The position numbers and the translations under genes were made by a program. Of a stretch of 64,000 nt of DNA, positions 11,087 through 20,483 are shown in pieces; the stretch's first letter is position 1, and each line of letters begins with the position of its first letter. The notes under the pieces are model-generated. The model saw nothing but the letters and a program-made list of their open reading frames with translations. It was not told the origin of the DNA and did no database searches. Source of the DNA: Citrobacter koseri (lineage in GTDB: Bacteria; Pseudomonadota; Gammaproteobacteria; Enterobacterales; Enterobacteriaceae); contig UAVY01000007.1 of the NCBI GenBank assembly GCA_900446925.1, forward strand, positions 1-64,000. The letters run 5' to 3'.

Positions 11087-13420
11087 CTTCTTTTTTTCTC
11101 TTTTTTACCGGGCATTGCCAGAGGCGATAACAGAAATGCGGTGAAAATCCCGCTGACCAGTACGATACCGAAACTGCTGATGGCCTGGGTGGCGCTAAAG
11201 ACCAGCATGCCGAGGGTCAGCAGCGTGGTCATCATCGCCAGCGTAATCGCCAGCAGCGAGGTCAGCGGTGTTCCGCGTGGGTTGCTGAAAAACAGCGTAT
11301 AGTTGATGCCAATCCCCAGCACCAGCACCAGCGCCAATAGCGAGAACAGATTGACCGCATGGCCGCTCAATGTCAGCGCCGCCAGACCGCAGCCCAGCGA
11401 CAGCACTGACGGCACCAGACTTACCAGCCCTTTGCGCCAGCCAAGCCTGATCATCGCGCCGCAGGCAATGACCGCCAGCGCCACAAACAGCAGTCCCGTC
11501 AGCACATTGCGATAGAGGGCGAACAGCGTGTCGAAGGTGCTTTTTCGGTCAATCCACGCCACGCCGGAATATTGCGTGGCGAGGGCGTTCAGCGCGTCGC
11601 TCCGCTTCACGCCGTCTACCGGCACCAGCACGCCGCTTTCGCCATTCTCCCGCGTCAGCCACAGCAGCCGCCAGCCTTCGCTGGGCCGGGCTGGCAAGCC
11701 AGGCGTCCACCGTTACCGGCATGGCGTTCAGATCCGGGTTAACCGTGGAAAGCCCGGCATTCTGTAGCGCGCGGCTCACCGCCGGAGCGGCGTTTTTCAG
11801 TAGCTTCAGATCCTGCTGCTGACGGGCGAGCGAGTTGATCGGAAGCGTGCGATAGCCGCTGAGCAGCCCGTCACGTTTTGCCTGTTCCAGCGCTGGGGTA
11901 AAGGCTTCCAGCCGCTCCAGCGTTTGCTGTGCGGACTGACCGTAAACCACAAACCATTTCTGATCGACGCTCTGCCCGGTCAGGGCGGTGATTGCTTTTT
12001 TCCTGCGCCAGAATCTGCTGTGGCAGCGCCTGTAGCTGTGAAATATCGTCATCCACATGCAGCGTTGCGATGCCCGCCAGCGAGAAGATCGCCAGCGCCA
12101 CAGGCAGGCCGATGGACAGTTTTTTATTGCGCCGCCACGCCGCCAGCCAGCGCAACATCAGCACCATTGCCGGAACGGGGGCGCACAGGCAGCCCGCGAC
12201 ACAGCCACGGATGCCAGAAAATGACCGTCAGGCAGGAGGCGCTTAATCCCACGGCGGCAAATACCGCCATCTGGCGAATGCCGGGGAAAGGAGCGAGCAT
12301 CATGATCAGATACGCCGCGACGGTGGTCAGCAGCGCCAGCAGGCAGGGCGTTACGCACTTTGGCGAGGCTCTGCCACGGCGACGCCGTCGTTGCCGTGTA
12401 CCATGCGCTCCGGTCAGGTAATAAAGCGTATAGTCGGCCGAAATACCGATTGATGCTCATGCTCATCCACCAGCGTCATCAGGTGCAGTTCGCCAAAAAT
12501 CAGCAGGGTGACGACGGTTCCGGCCAGCGCGCCGACGCCAATCGATATCAGGCACAGCAGCAGCGGGCGAAGCGGAGCGAAAGACCGCCACGATCAGCAG
12601 AATCACGCCCAGAACCGTCGCCACGCCAAGGGTGGAGATATCCTGTTTCGCCTGCTGGCTGGCGTAATCACTGTAAAAAACCGTACCGCGCCGACAGCAG
12701 CTGCGCCTGCGGATAACGCGTTTTTAGTTCACCTTCCAGCGCGCTGGAGCGTGGTGACGAGCTGGTGCGTCTGCTGCATATCAAACGACGAACCGGAAAG
12801 CTCGCCGTGCAGCAGATACCAGTAGTGCCCCTGCTCATCCTGAGTGACCAGCCAGCCGTCCATCAGCCGCAGACGCTGGCCGTTTTTCGCCATCGCCAGC
12901 TGCGAACCGCGCATCAGCATCAGCGGATCGTTTTGCAGCTCTTTACCGCTCACCCCGGAGAAGGCGGAATACAGCTGAGACAGAATCCACTGCGCCCTGC
13001 GCGTCGCCCGCCGTTTTGCAGACGAGCGCGGGTGGCCTCATCGATCAGGCCGTTGCGATGCTGCCAGAAAAAGGCGCCCCATGCCTGCTGGCTGTCGGCG
13101 TCCATCGGGCCTTTGACGTCCGCCAGCGCGTGGGATTTTTGCAACAGCGCGAGCCAGTCGCGCGCCACCTGCGGATCGGCCTGTTTACCCGGGCTTACCA
13201 GCCAGACCAGCTGTTGGTCGAGGCGCTGCATGAAACCGTCGTTCAGGTCAGGCGGAATGTTCCCTAAAGCCTGTTTTGGCAGCATTGCCAGCACGCTGCT
13301 GTTCAGCCGTGACTGGGGCAGGAGCGTCAGCAATGCGCCCAACATAATCAGGCAGGCGACACCCCATAGCAGCGCGAGGCTTTTACGGTTATTGCGCGGT
13401 AAAACGTTGGCGTTCGTCAT
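11083..13420 (-). CDS. apeM: ApeM, MMPL/RND-type exporter (several frameshifts)
   Basis: A large inner-membrane protein of about 780 residues when the frame is repaired, of the MMPL branch of RND transporters. The N-terminal helix (LLWGVACLIMLGALLTLL) is followed by a large periplasmic domain. Two clusters of hydrophobic helices carry motifs such as LMTLVMSISI-IGISADYTLYY and VLVLGIGINYTLFF, the MMPL hallmark. It probably moves the APE lipid across the inner membrane. At least seven one-base indels split it (for example near 13009, 12998, 12745, 12430, 12160, 11995 and 11690), mostly extra G/C. The start is ATG at 13420, inside the end of apeL, and the stop overlaps apeN. Confidence 0.85.
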
Positions 13421-13998
13421 CAGTCAGTTGAGCGGGCGTCAGTTGGTGTTGAGTGAGTGCGATATCCGTGCGATCGCCTTGTTTATCATTTAGTTGGATT
13501 GGACTCCAGATACGTTTGTCCGGCCAGGTCAATTGTGGGCGAAAATCTTGTCCAGCGGCGTGGTGATCGGCGTCAGTCGCAGCGCCCAGCGTCCCTCGCC
13601 TTTATCGGCGAAATCAACGCGGAAGTTCTTGCTCCAGCACGCTGCGGTCAGCCTGGAACAAGCGCGCGCAGCAGGTGATTAAACTGGAACATCTGCGGGT
13701 TGTTTTCGGCGGTGATGACCTGCGGCGGCTGGCCGTTGATCACCTGTACCATCCGTTTGTCGTCCAGCAGCAGTTGCATCGGGAACGGGGCGGTTTGATC
13801 CCACAGCAGCCCCTGGTCGCGAGCGATCAGCATCCTGCCCTGGGATCGCAGCGGCTGCGGCAGATCCTTAATCGTCCGGGTTTGATCGAAGTGGGCGCGG
13901 ACAACCGGCTGTTCGGTAAAGCGCTGTTGCAGATCGTCGAGCGTCAGAGCGCTCACGAACGGGCTGATGATCAGCGCCAGCAGCGGCAGGAATCTCAT
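13389..13998 (-). CDS. apeL: ApeL, LolA-like periplasmic carrier (frameshifted)
   Basis: A small exported protein with a signal peptide (MRFLPLLALIISPFVSA) and a LolA-like fold signature (LQQRFTEQPVVRAHFDQTR, then GLLWDQTAPFP). It is presumed to ferry the lipid-like APE product between membranes. The first 116 codons are in one frame. Extra bases near 13660, 13632, 13541 and 13505 break the rest. Reading across them continues to TAA at 13389-13391 inside apeM, about 202 residues. The start overlaps the apeK stop (ATGA). A 32-bp overlap with apeM is larger than at the other junctions. Confidence 0.8.
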
Positions 13999-14418
13999 GG
14001 CGTTACTCCCATACGTTCAAACAAAATATCCGGGCTGACGAAGCACATCTCGCGGCTTTTCTCTTCTACCGCCACCTGGATGGTGTAACCCGTCGTGGCG
14101 CGTTTTCCCGTCTGCGCATCAAAAATTTCGTAGCCGATGCGCAGGCGGTTTTCGTACTCTTCAAGACGGGGCGCGCACCCGAATGCGTTGTTCGAATGTC
14201 AGCGCGTTGCGGTACTTCACGCGGGTATCGACCACAGGCCACAGGTAGCCGGACGCTTTCATCTGGCGGTAGCCGTAGTCGAACTGGTTGAGCAGCGCCT
14301 CACGGGCAATCTCGAAGTAGCGGAAATAGTTGCCGTGCCACGCGACGCCCATCATATCGACGTCGTGGAACGGAATGGTCAGCTCTACTTCAGCAGTAAA
14401 ACGGGGATCGTTAAGCAC
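13995..14418 (-). CDS. apeK: ApeK, hotdog thioesterase (one frameshift)
   Basis: A 4-hydroxybenzoyl-CoA-type thioesterase of about 140 residues. The motif IPFHDVDMMGVAWHGNYFRYFE carries the catalytic Asp and conserved His of the family. It probably releases or proofreads acyl-ACP intermediates. The frame breaks at a C run at 14170-14173 (one extra C). The repaired frame ends VTP-TGA, overlapping the apeL ATG. It appears to start at a GTG (14418) four bases after apeJ. Confidence 0.85.
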
Positions 14419-14421
14419 CCT

Positions 14422-16113
14422 TTACTCCTTGTTTTTGGCATCCGGCAGTTGCCAGAAATCGAAAAAATTAAACCAGTCGAGCGGCGACTGTAGCGCGTAG
14501 TGCTCAAGGCGTTCGGCGTAGCGGTCGATGGCCTGCTGTAATGCCTGCTGGCGTTCGGCGCGCGGCAACAGCAGCGGGTCGGCGAACGGTTCACAGTGGA
14601 TATGCCGTTTCCCGTTCTGGCGCAGAGCGAAAATAAGCTGAACCGGGCAGCGCAGGATGGAGGCCAGAATAAATGGCCCCTGCGGAAACGGCGCGGGCTG
14701 GCCCATAAAACGGCTCCAGCAGACGCGCCACTCGCCGCCACGCTGTGGGTTAACCGCAATACGGTCGCCAACAATGGCGATCCACTCGCCGCGTTCCAGC
14801 TTCTCTTTCAGCAGGATGGCGGTGTCCGGGCCGATGTCGGTGACGGGCATCAGGTTCAGCCCGGCCTGTGGCGCCATCTCGTCCATGATCTGTTTAAAAC
14901 GTTGGGCATTGTCGCTGAACACCAGAGCGTTGATGGTTTTGCTGCCCTGCAATTGCGCCAGCGCGCGGCAGGCTTCGACATCGCCCAGATGCGAGGCCAG
15001 CAGCAGTTTGCCCGTTGGCGCCGTGATGTTGAGCGTCGCTTCTGCGCCCGGCGCAAAGACCACATCGCGGCCAAACTGTAGCTCCCCGCGCCAGCTGGCG
15101 ATTTTATCCAGCATCGCCTCGCCAAAACGCAGAAAGTGGTGGAAGCTGGTCAGCCGGGACGGAACGGGGCGCTGGCGTGACGTCAGTTGCGTTCGCACGC
15201 GGGTCAGCCAGTGTTGCGACGCGTTGCGGGCATGCGCTGCCGTCAGCCAGTAGACGCCGACCACCGGATAAAGCAGCAGCGAGAACGCCTTACGCCCAAG
15301 CAGACGCCAGACCAGCAGCATCAGACGCATTCCCCACAGCCCTTTAACTTCCTGCTGGCGCGCCCAGTGCGGCGACGAGCGGCGAAACAGCAAAGACGGG
15401 ATGCGCGGCAGCATGCCGAAGAACAAGCGGGTGTGCATCAGTGAAATTCGGCAGTTGTCTTTTAGCGCGTCAAAATGGGACAGTCCATCCAGCGGATAGG
15501 TAACGCGGGTCGGGACAAAATAGCTGGTGTTGCCCTGCCAGTAGAGGCGCACCATGACTTCGGTGTCGAAGTCCATCCGTTTGCCGAGCGTGACGCGCTG
15601 CGCCAGTTGCAGCACAGGGGCGACCGGATACACGCGAAACCCGCACATGCTGTCTTTCAGCTGGAACGAAAGCGTTTCAATCCATACCCAGACGTGGGTT
15701 ATCCAGCGACCGTACAGGCGCGAACGGGGAATGGAATCGTCATAGATCGGCTGCCCGGAGATCAGCGCGGCTGGGTTTTCCTGCGCCAGTTCGAGCAGCT
15801 TCGGAATATCTTCAATGGCATGCTGGCCGTCGGCGTCCACCTGCACCGCGTGGGTAAATCCCGCGTCTGAGGCCGCCTGTAGCCCACGAATCACCGCAGC
15901 GCCTTTGCCCGCGTTTTCCGGCAGGCGGATCAGCGTTAGGTTCGGTTCCTGAGCCGCCAGCTGTGCTAATTGCCGACGTGTTGTTTCGTCACTGCCGTCA
16001 TCCACCACAATGCAGGGCAGATTAAACGGCTGTAGCCGCGCCAGCACCCGCGCCATCATCGTGCCGTGGTTGTAGCAGGGGATGAGCACGCAGGGAGTGA
16101 AGGTCAACGGCAT
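14422..16113 (-). CDS. apeJ: ApeJ, glycosyltransferase-acyltransferase fusion
   Basis: An intact 563-residue two-domain protein. Residues 1-230 are a family 2 glycosyltransferase: VLIPCYNHG, then VVDDGSDE (nucleotide-sugar Asp), then VQVDADGQH (the DXD metal motif). After a hydrophobic link (about 270-300), residues 330-550 resemble the lipid A-type LPLAT acyltransferases (HtrB/LpxL), with ASHLGDVEA as the variant catalytic motif and GDRIAVNPQRGG. It is expected to attach the polyene to its lipid or sugar anchor. The start overlaps the apeI stop by 10 nt. Confidence 0.9.
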   Translation of the reverse strand: MPLTFTPCVLIPCYNHGTMMARVLARLQPFNLPCIVVDDGSDETTRRQLAQLAAQEPNLTLIRLPENAGKGAAVIRGLQAASDAGFTHAVQVDADGQHAIEDIPKLLELAQENPAALISGQPIYDDSIPRSRLYGRWITHVWVWIETLSFQLKDSMCGFRVYPVAPVLQLAQRVTLGKRMDFDTEVMVRLYWQGNTSYFVPTRVTYPLDGLSHFDALKDNCRISLMHTRLFFGMLPRIPSLLFRRSSPHWARQQEVKGLWGMRLMLLVWRLLGRKAFSLLLYPVVGVYWLTAAHARNASQHWLTRVRTQLTSRQRPVPSRLTSFHHFLRFGEAMLDKIASWRGELQFGRDVVFAPGAEATLNITAPTGKLLLASHLGDVEACRALAQLQGSKTINALVFSDNAQRFKQIMDEMAPQAGLNLMPVTDIGPDTAILLKEKLERGEWIAIVGDRIAVNPQRGGEWRVCWSRFMGQPAPFPQGPFILASILRCPVQLIFALRQNGKRHIHCEPFADPLLLPRAERQQALQQAIDRYAERLEHYALQSPLDWFNFFDFWQLPDAKNKE

Positions 16114-16457
16114 AACCGGATCTTCCCGCTGCTGGCGGTATGCCGCGCGTCGCCATCGTGGCGCTGATAGCTAAACGTCAGGAGCTGGCGCGTTTCCTGC
16201 CATCTCAGGGTCAGCGTCACCGTGGTTTCAGGCAGCAGCGGCGCCTGGAATTTGACGTTCTGGATGCTGTGAAAACGCCAGCCGGGCGTGAGCAACGTGG
16301 TGGTGTAATGCATCACCCAGTCCAGCTGCGCGACGCCGGGCAACAGCGGCTGCACGGTAAAGTGGCCGCTGAACCAGAACAGGGAAGGGTCGAGATGCAG
16401 GACGATCTCAAGCTGTTGGGGTTGTGCCTGATGGCGCTCAATTTCATGGGGTATCAT
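16104..16457 (-). CDS. apeI: ApeI, hotdog-fold dehydratase subunit
   Basis: A 117-residue 3-hydroxyacyl-ACP dehydratase-like protein, partner of ApeP in the known APE pathway. The core FSGHFTVQPLLPGVAQLDWV carries the conserved His of FabZ-type enzymes and the proline-rich helix entrance. I prefer the ATG at 16457 (MIPHEIERHQ), which overlaps the end of apeH by 14 nt, over an upstream ATG at 16487 that would lie deeper inside apeH. The frame is intact. Confidence 0.88.
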   Translation of the reverse strand: MIPHEIERHQAQPQQLEIVLHLDPSLFWFSGHFTVQPLLPGVAQLDWVMHYTTTLLTPGWRFHSIQNVKFQAPLLPETTVTLTLRWQETRQLLTFSYQRHDGDARHTASSGKIRLCR

Positions 16458-17805
16458 GAAATAACTCCTGTAATTGCGCATAGACACGCTTGTTCATACT
16501 GTTGACCGGGATCTCGTCGATCACGCGCCAGTAGCGAGGTACGGCAACCGGCTCCAGCCACGGCAGCAGCGAACGACGCCAGGTCAGCTCCTGGGCTTTG
16601 CCGCCGCAGCGCTGCCATTGTTGGCGGGTTTCGTCATCCAGCACCAGCAGAACGCCAATGCCCTGGCGACCGCCGCGTGAAACAGGCAACGCGACTGCCT
16701 CGCGGATGCCCTTCAGCTCCAGCAGCCGCTGTTCAACTTCGCTGAGCGAGATCCGTTTCTCTTCAATTTTGACGACGCGCCCCCGGCGTCCCATCAGGCG
16801 GAACTGGCCGTTCTCATCAAACTGGAGGATATCGTCGAGCAACAGGCCGTCCTGCTGCACGATCAGCGGCGAAAAGGCGCGAAATGCTTCGCCCTCCCGG
16901 CTGAAAATGTACGCCGGGAAGGGGAGCCAGGCGATCTCCTCCTGCTGGCGGTAGCGCCAGGCGAGAATGCCGGTTTCGGTGCTGCCATAGATTTCATCCG
17001 GCCAGATATTGAGCCAGGCGGCAGTTTGCGTGACATCGCCCCAGGGCAGCATACCGCCTGCGGAAAGGATCATGTTGACCGGCGGCGGCGTGAGCCGGTG
17101 GTCGAGGCGTTTCAGGAACGCCGGACTGCTGATAAACGCATAGCGGTGGTCGTGGCTTAGCGCGGCAAGCTGCTCTGCGTAGTAGAGCATTGCGGCATGA
17201 AGCGGCAGGCCGAGCGCCATCGGCAGGAAAATACGGAAAGTCAGACCGTACAGATGCTGAGGAACGACTGACGCCACGACGCGACAGCCTGCCAGGCGGT
17301 CGGCAAAACGCATCGCCAGCAGTTCGGCCTCGCAATCCAGCCGCGCGATGGGTTTGATGATGCGCTTGGGCTGACCGGTGGAGCCAGAGGTAAACAATTC
17401 AACGAAGGCATCGGCGGCAATATCGTCGAATGTGAAGGCTTCTGCGCTGAACTGTCGTGATGTATTGACCACCAGCAGCGGGCCGTGCCAGCCAGACGTC
17501 TTATCGCTGAGCACGCCGTTGAACAGCGCGCGCTGCTCATCCAGCAGAGAGACGCGGTTATGCCCCGGAATAACGGGCGTTTTTCCGCTATGCAGCGTTG
17601 CCAGCAGCGCAACAATAAACAGATAGCTGTTCTCAAAACACAGCGCCCAGCGCTCGCCCTCCTGCTGTTGCAGGTGTTTCACCAGCTGCGCGACGTCATG
17701 GCGCAGGTGGCCCAGCGTCCAGGTGTCCTCACCCAGCCAGGCAACAGGCGTTTCATCCGGGCGTGGCGCGGTGAGCCAGCGGGAGAGCGGAAGGGTCTGC
17801 TTCAT
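16444..17805 (-). CDS. apeH: ApeH, aryl acid-AMP ligase
   Basis: An ANL-superfamily adenylating enzyme of 453 residues that activates the aromatic starter acid for loading onto a carrier protein. Visible motifs: LFTSGSTGQPK (phosphate loop), YGSTETG (A5), LDDILQF (A7 region), GRRGRVVKIEEKRISL (hinge) and NSMNKR with the catalytic Lys near the end. It is shorter than most ANL enzymes, as usual for APE ligases. The ATG overlaps the apeG stop by 4 nt. The frame is intact. Confidence 0.9.
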   Translation of the reverse strand: MKQTLPLSRWLTAPRPDETPVAWLGEDTWTLGHLRHDVAQLVKHLQQQEGERWALCFENSYLFIVALLATLHSGKTPVIPGHNRVSLLDEQRALFNGVLSDKTSGWHGPLLVVNTSRQFSAEAFTFDDIAADAFVELFTSGSTGQPKRIIKPIARLDCEAELLAMRFADRLAGCRVVASVVPQHLYGLTFRIFLPMALGLPLHAAMLYYAEQLAALSHDHRYAFISSPAFLKRLDHRLTPPPVNMILSAGGMLPWGDVTQTAAWLNIWPDEIYGSTETGILAWRYRQQEEIAWLPFPAYIFSREGEAFRAFSPLIVQQDGLLLDDILQFDENGQFRLMGRRGRVVKIEEKRISLSEVEQRLLELKGIREAVALPVSRGGRQGIGVLLVLDDETRQQWQRCGGKAQELTWRRSLLPWLEPVAVPRYWRVIDEIPVNSMNKRVYAQLQELFHDTP

Positions 17806-18383
17806 TGTGTTTCTCGTTTAATCACCTGGCGGCGCACCAGCCACTCGCCCGCCATCAACGTGCCCATCAGCAGATAGGCAATCATGCCGTTCCAGGCGGT
17901 CCATAGCGCCATGTCGCCGTGTAGCGCGGTAAAGAGCGCAATACCGCCGTTGCCGATGAAAAAGGCGCACCAGATTTGTGTTACGCGACGGGTGTAGCGC
18001 ACTGCGGCTTCCGGCAGCGCAGGTTCACGCAGTCGCGCCAGGCGTTCGACAATCGGCATGGATGTCCACAGCGAGCCGCCAAAAAACGGCAAGCATGACG
18101 CCGTTAACAACGACCGGGTAAAACAGCAGCAGTTGATGTGTTTTAAGCAGATAGCTGGCGACGCAAAGCGCTATGCCCGCCACCGCCGCCACCTGAGTGA
18201 CGACGCGCAGCGGCCCGCCTGTCGCCGGGTCTGACGAAAGCGTAAAAAGAGCAGCAACGCCATCAGCGGCAGCAGCCAGTGGAGGCTGTTATGCGTCAGC
18301 CCAAACCAGATCAAAAATGGCCAGGCCAGCAGCATCAGGCCGGTCAGCAACTGAATACCCATACGCGCGTGAGCGCCTGACAT
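17802..18383 (-). CDS. apeG: ApeG, small multi-helix membrane protein (two indels)
   Basis: A hydrophobic protein of about 193 residues of the COG4648 type found in APE clusters. Its biochemical role is unknown. Helices are visible at the N-terminus (LLTGLMLLAWPFLIWFGL and LLPLMALLLFL) and in the second half. The frame shifts near 18215 (one base missing) and at the six-A run 18081-18086 (one too many), which cancel. It starts 6 bases after apeF and overlaps apeH by 4 nt. Confidence 0.8.
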
Positions 18384-18389
18384 GGCGTA

Positions 18390-18641
18390 TTACGCTTCTT
18401 TCAGCAGGCGTTCTACGGCGTCGACGACATCCTGCACGGTACGCACCGCTTTGAACTCTTCCGGCTTGATTTTCTTACCGGTTTTCTTTTGCAGATGCAC
18501 GATCATGTCGACGGCGTCGATGCTGTCCAGCTCCAGATCTTCATACAGGCGCGCCTCAGGTTTGATGTCCTGAGGGTCGATTTCAAACAGTTTGACCAGC
18601 AGCGCGGAGACTTCTTCATAAATGGCATGTTGTTCTGTCAT
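18390..18641 (-). CDS. apeF: ApeF, acyl carrier protein
   Basis: An 83-residue acidic carrier protein. The phosphopantetheine site is the serine in DLELDSIDAVD. It shuttles the growing polyene chain between ApeO/C, ApeQ and ApeI/P, and is a probable AcpT substrate. It lies between apeE and apeG with 12-nt and 6-nt gaps. The frame is intact. Confidence 0.92.
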   Translation of the reverse strand: MTEQHAIYEEVSALLVKLFEIDPQDIKPEARLYEDLELDSIDAVDMIVHLQKKTGKKIKPEEFKAVRTVQDVVDAVERLLKEA

Positions 18642-18653
18642 AACGGACTCGCC

Positions 18654-18914
18654 TCAGGCTCGTTGAGCGTGAATGAAAGATGCCAGCGTGGCGACGGAAA
18701 AGAAGTGCTGACGCATCTCTTCGCTCTCTGCGGAGAGCACCACGCCATACTGGTTTTTCACCGCCAGCCCCAGCTCAAGGGCATCGATCGAATCCAGTCC
18801 TAAACCATCACCAAAGAGCGCCGCCTCGGTATCGATATCGTCAGCGGACAGCTCGTCCAGATTCAGCGTATTTATTATGAGATTTTTAATTTCAAGGTAG
18901 AGCGCTTGCATCAT
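18654..18914 (-). CDS. apeE: ApeE, acyl carrier protein
   Basis: A second carrier protein of about 86 residues with the modified serine in GLGLDSIDALEL. Two ATGs occur (18914 and 18911). I list the first because an AGGA lies 4 bases upstream. The start overlaps the apeD end by about 20 nt. Two carriers side by side are typical of APE clusters: one probably holds the aryl starter and the other the extending chain. Which does which cannot be read from the sequence. Confidence 0.9.
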   Translation of the reverse strand: MMQALYLEIKNLIINTLNLDELSADDIDTEAALFGDGLGLDSIDALELGLAVKNQYGVVLSAESEEMRQHFFSVATLASFIHAQRA

Positions 18915-19725
18915 TAATTCCTGAAAGAGGTGTAGCACCTGGTTGTAATTGAAGCAAAAGATGCCGGTTCAACTGCCTTGCCGCCAGCGCCGGTTCTTGT
19001 AAATTTGCATCGTTAAACGGGTCGATCGCGATCCGCTCGCGCACCTCTACGGTAAACAGAGGTTTCGCGGGAGGCACGTCATACCATTTGCTCTGCTTAT
19101 CCAGCAGATGCTCGCTACAGTGGATAGTCACTACGCGTAAATCGCTGCCGCAGCGCACGGCGATATTGGCCGCGCCGCGTTGCAGCGTCATTTTTTCACC
19201 GGGTCGCGTTCGCGTCCCTTCGGGGAAAATCAATATTGTGTCGCCCTGATCCAGACGCTGCTGGCAGGCCGGTAACAGCGCGTCGGCCTGGCTGTTGATC
19301 AGGTAATCCGCCGCGCGAATAACGCCGCTGACGAACGGGTTTTTCAGCAATGCGCTCTTCACCAGGCAGTCGGTTTCGGGCATGACGGAAGCCAGCAGCA
19401 CGTAATCGATAAGCGTGGGATGGTTCGCCACCACCAGACACCCTTTCTCCTGTCGCAGCACGTCACTCCCCTCAATGCGGTAGTCCAGAACGCCAAGCGT
19501 TTTCGCTACCGTTAAAAAGGCGCGAAAACTGGCCGCAATGCTGCGTCGGGCCAGGCGGCGGCGTCTGACGGGGTTCCATACCAATAGTAACAATAAGTTG
19601 AACCACACGACAGAAAGCAACAGCCCGCCGATGCCGAACAGGGCAAAACAAAAACCGGTCATCACCAGTCGCCATGCCCAATCCAGGCGCGCCAGAAACG
19701 TGTTCACGCGCGGCTCCACTGCCAC
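18892..19725 (-). CDS. apeD: ApeD, 1-acylglycerol-phosphate-type acyltransferase
   Basis: A 277-residue membrane-bound PlsC-like acyltransferase. An N-terminal hydrophobic segment (LVMTGFCFALFGIGGLLLSVV) precedes the HX4D catalytic motif NHPTLID and the acyl-acceptor motif FPEGTR. It may build the lipid anchor of the polyene. The apparent start is GTG at 19725, overlapping the end of apeC by 22 nt. Later GTG codons are also possible. The frame is intact. Confidence 0.88.
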   Translation of the reverse strand: MAVEPRVNTFLARLDWAWRLVMTGFCFALFGIGGLLLSVVWFNLLLLLVWNPVRRRRLARRSIAASFRAFLTVAKTLGVLDYRIEGSDVLRQEKGCLVVANHPTLIDYVLLASVMPETDCLVKSALLKNPFVSGVIRAADYLINSQADALLPACQQRLDQGDTILIFPEGTRTRPGEKMTLQRGAANIAVRCGSDLRVVTIHCSEHLLDKQSKWYDVPPAKPLFTVEVRERIAIDPFNDANLQEPALAARQLNRHLLLQLQPGATPLSGINDASALP

Positions 19726-20426
19726 TCTACCCGCTCGCCCGGCAGCGTAAAGGCGTCGGCGTTTTGTAAGTAACGCTGTAAAAACAGCAGGCTTTGCGGA
19801 AGCGGCGTTTCATTCTGAGGCGCGCCGGGCCGCGTGGCGCAGGACAGCGAATTCCCCGCTTCAATGACAAAGGCGACGGCGTAAGGCCAGGTCGGCATCT
19901 GCGGCGGTAATCGCGGATGGTAAAACTCGGGCAGGAAGCCGTCGAAATCGACCATCAATACCCGCTGATAACCCGCCTGAAGCAGGCACATCACTTCGCA
20001 CAACCCTTGCTGGAAGGTGTCTCTCCCGGCGGAAAGCGAGGATGAGACAACCGGCTGTTTTGCGGCAATGGTCAGATTACCGACCGCGGAATTGTGTACT
20101 GACAGGGCGAAATCGGTGGGAGAGAGCGCCTGTTCCATCGCCAGCGCGTGCAGGATGCGGTAGTTACGCTCCAGTTCGCCGTGGCGGCTGGTATAGAGCA
20201 CCGCGTCGATATCGTGGCGACGCAGCATGGCCAGCCCGCACTCCACCGCCAGTTTGCTGCCGGAACTGAGCCGCCGGGCGGTCATCATCGGGAGTTCGTG
20301 CAGTTTTGCCTGCGGCGCGGCGGGATCGATGGCGTACGGCTCCCGCGACCACTGCTGCCAGTGGGTCGCTTCGCTAAGTCCTGGGGCTCTGGCCTGCCAG
20401 TCTGTTATGTTTAGTGCAAATTTCAT
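19704..20426 (-). CDS. apeC: ApeC, chain-length-factor-like ketosynthase
   Basis: A 240-residue protein related to the N-terminal half of beta-ketoacyl synthases (SVHNSAVGNLTIAAKQPVVSSSLSAG). The position of the usual catalytic cysteine is occupied by Asn/Ser, so it is unlikely to condense by itself. In characterised APE pathways this protein is the chain-length factor that pairs with ApeO. The start is the ATG at 20426 (MKFALNITDW). The frame is intact and it overlaps apeD. Confidence 0.85.
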   Translation of the reverse strand: MKFALNITDWQARAPGLSEATHWQQWSREPYAIDPAAPQAKLHELPMMTARRLSSGSKLAVECGLAMLRRHDIDAVLYTSRHGELERNYRILHALAMEQALSPTDFALSVHNSAVGNLTIAAKQPVVSSSLSAGRDTFQQGLCEVMCLLQAGYQRVLMVDFDGFLPEFYHPRLPPQMPTWPYAVAFVIEAGNSLSCATRPGAPQNETPLPQSLLFLQRYLQNADAFTLPGERVEWQWSRA

Positions 20427-20483
20427 CAACGCGCGTCCGCGGTAATCCGGTGATACCAGTGACGTTTTTTTAACGTCACTTTG

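Noticed and set aside
14657..15253. Plus-strand open frame of about 198 codons opposite apeJ
   Set aside because: It is a shadow of the GC-rich apeJ codons with biased composition. There is no supporting signal.
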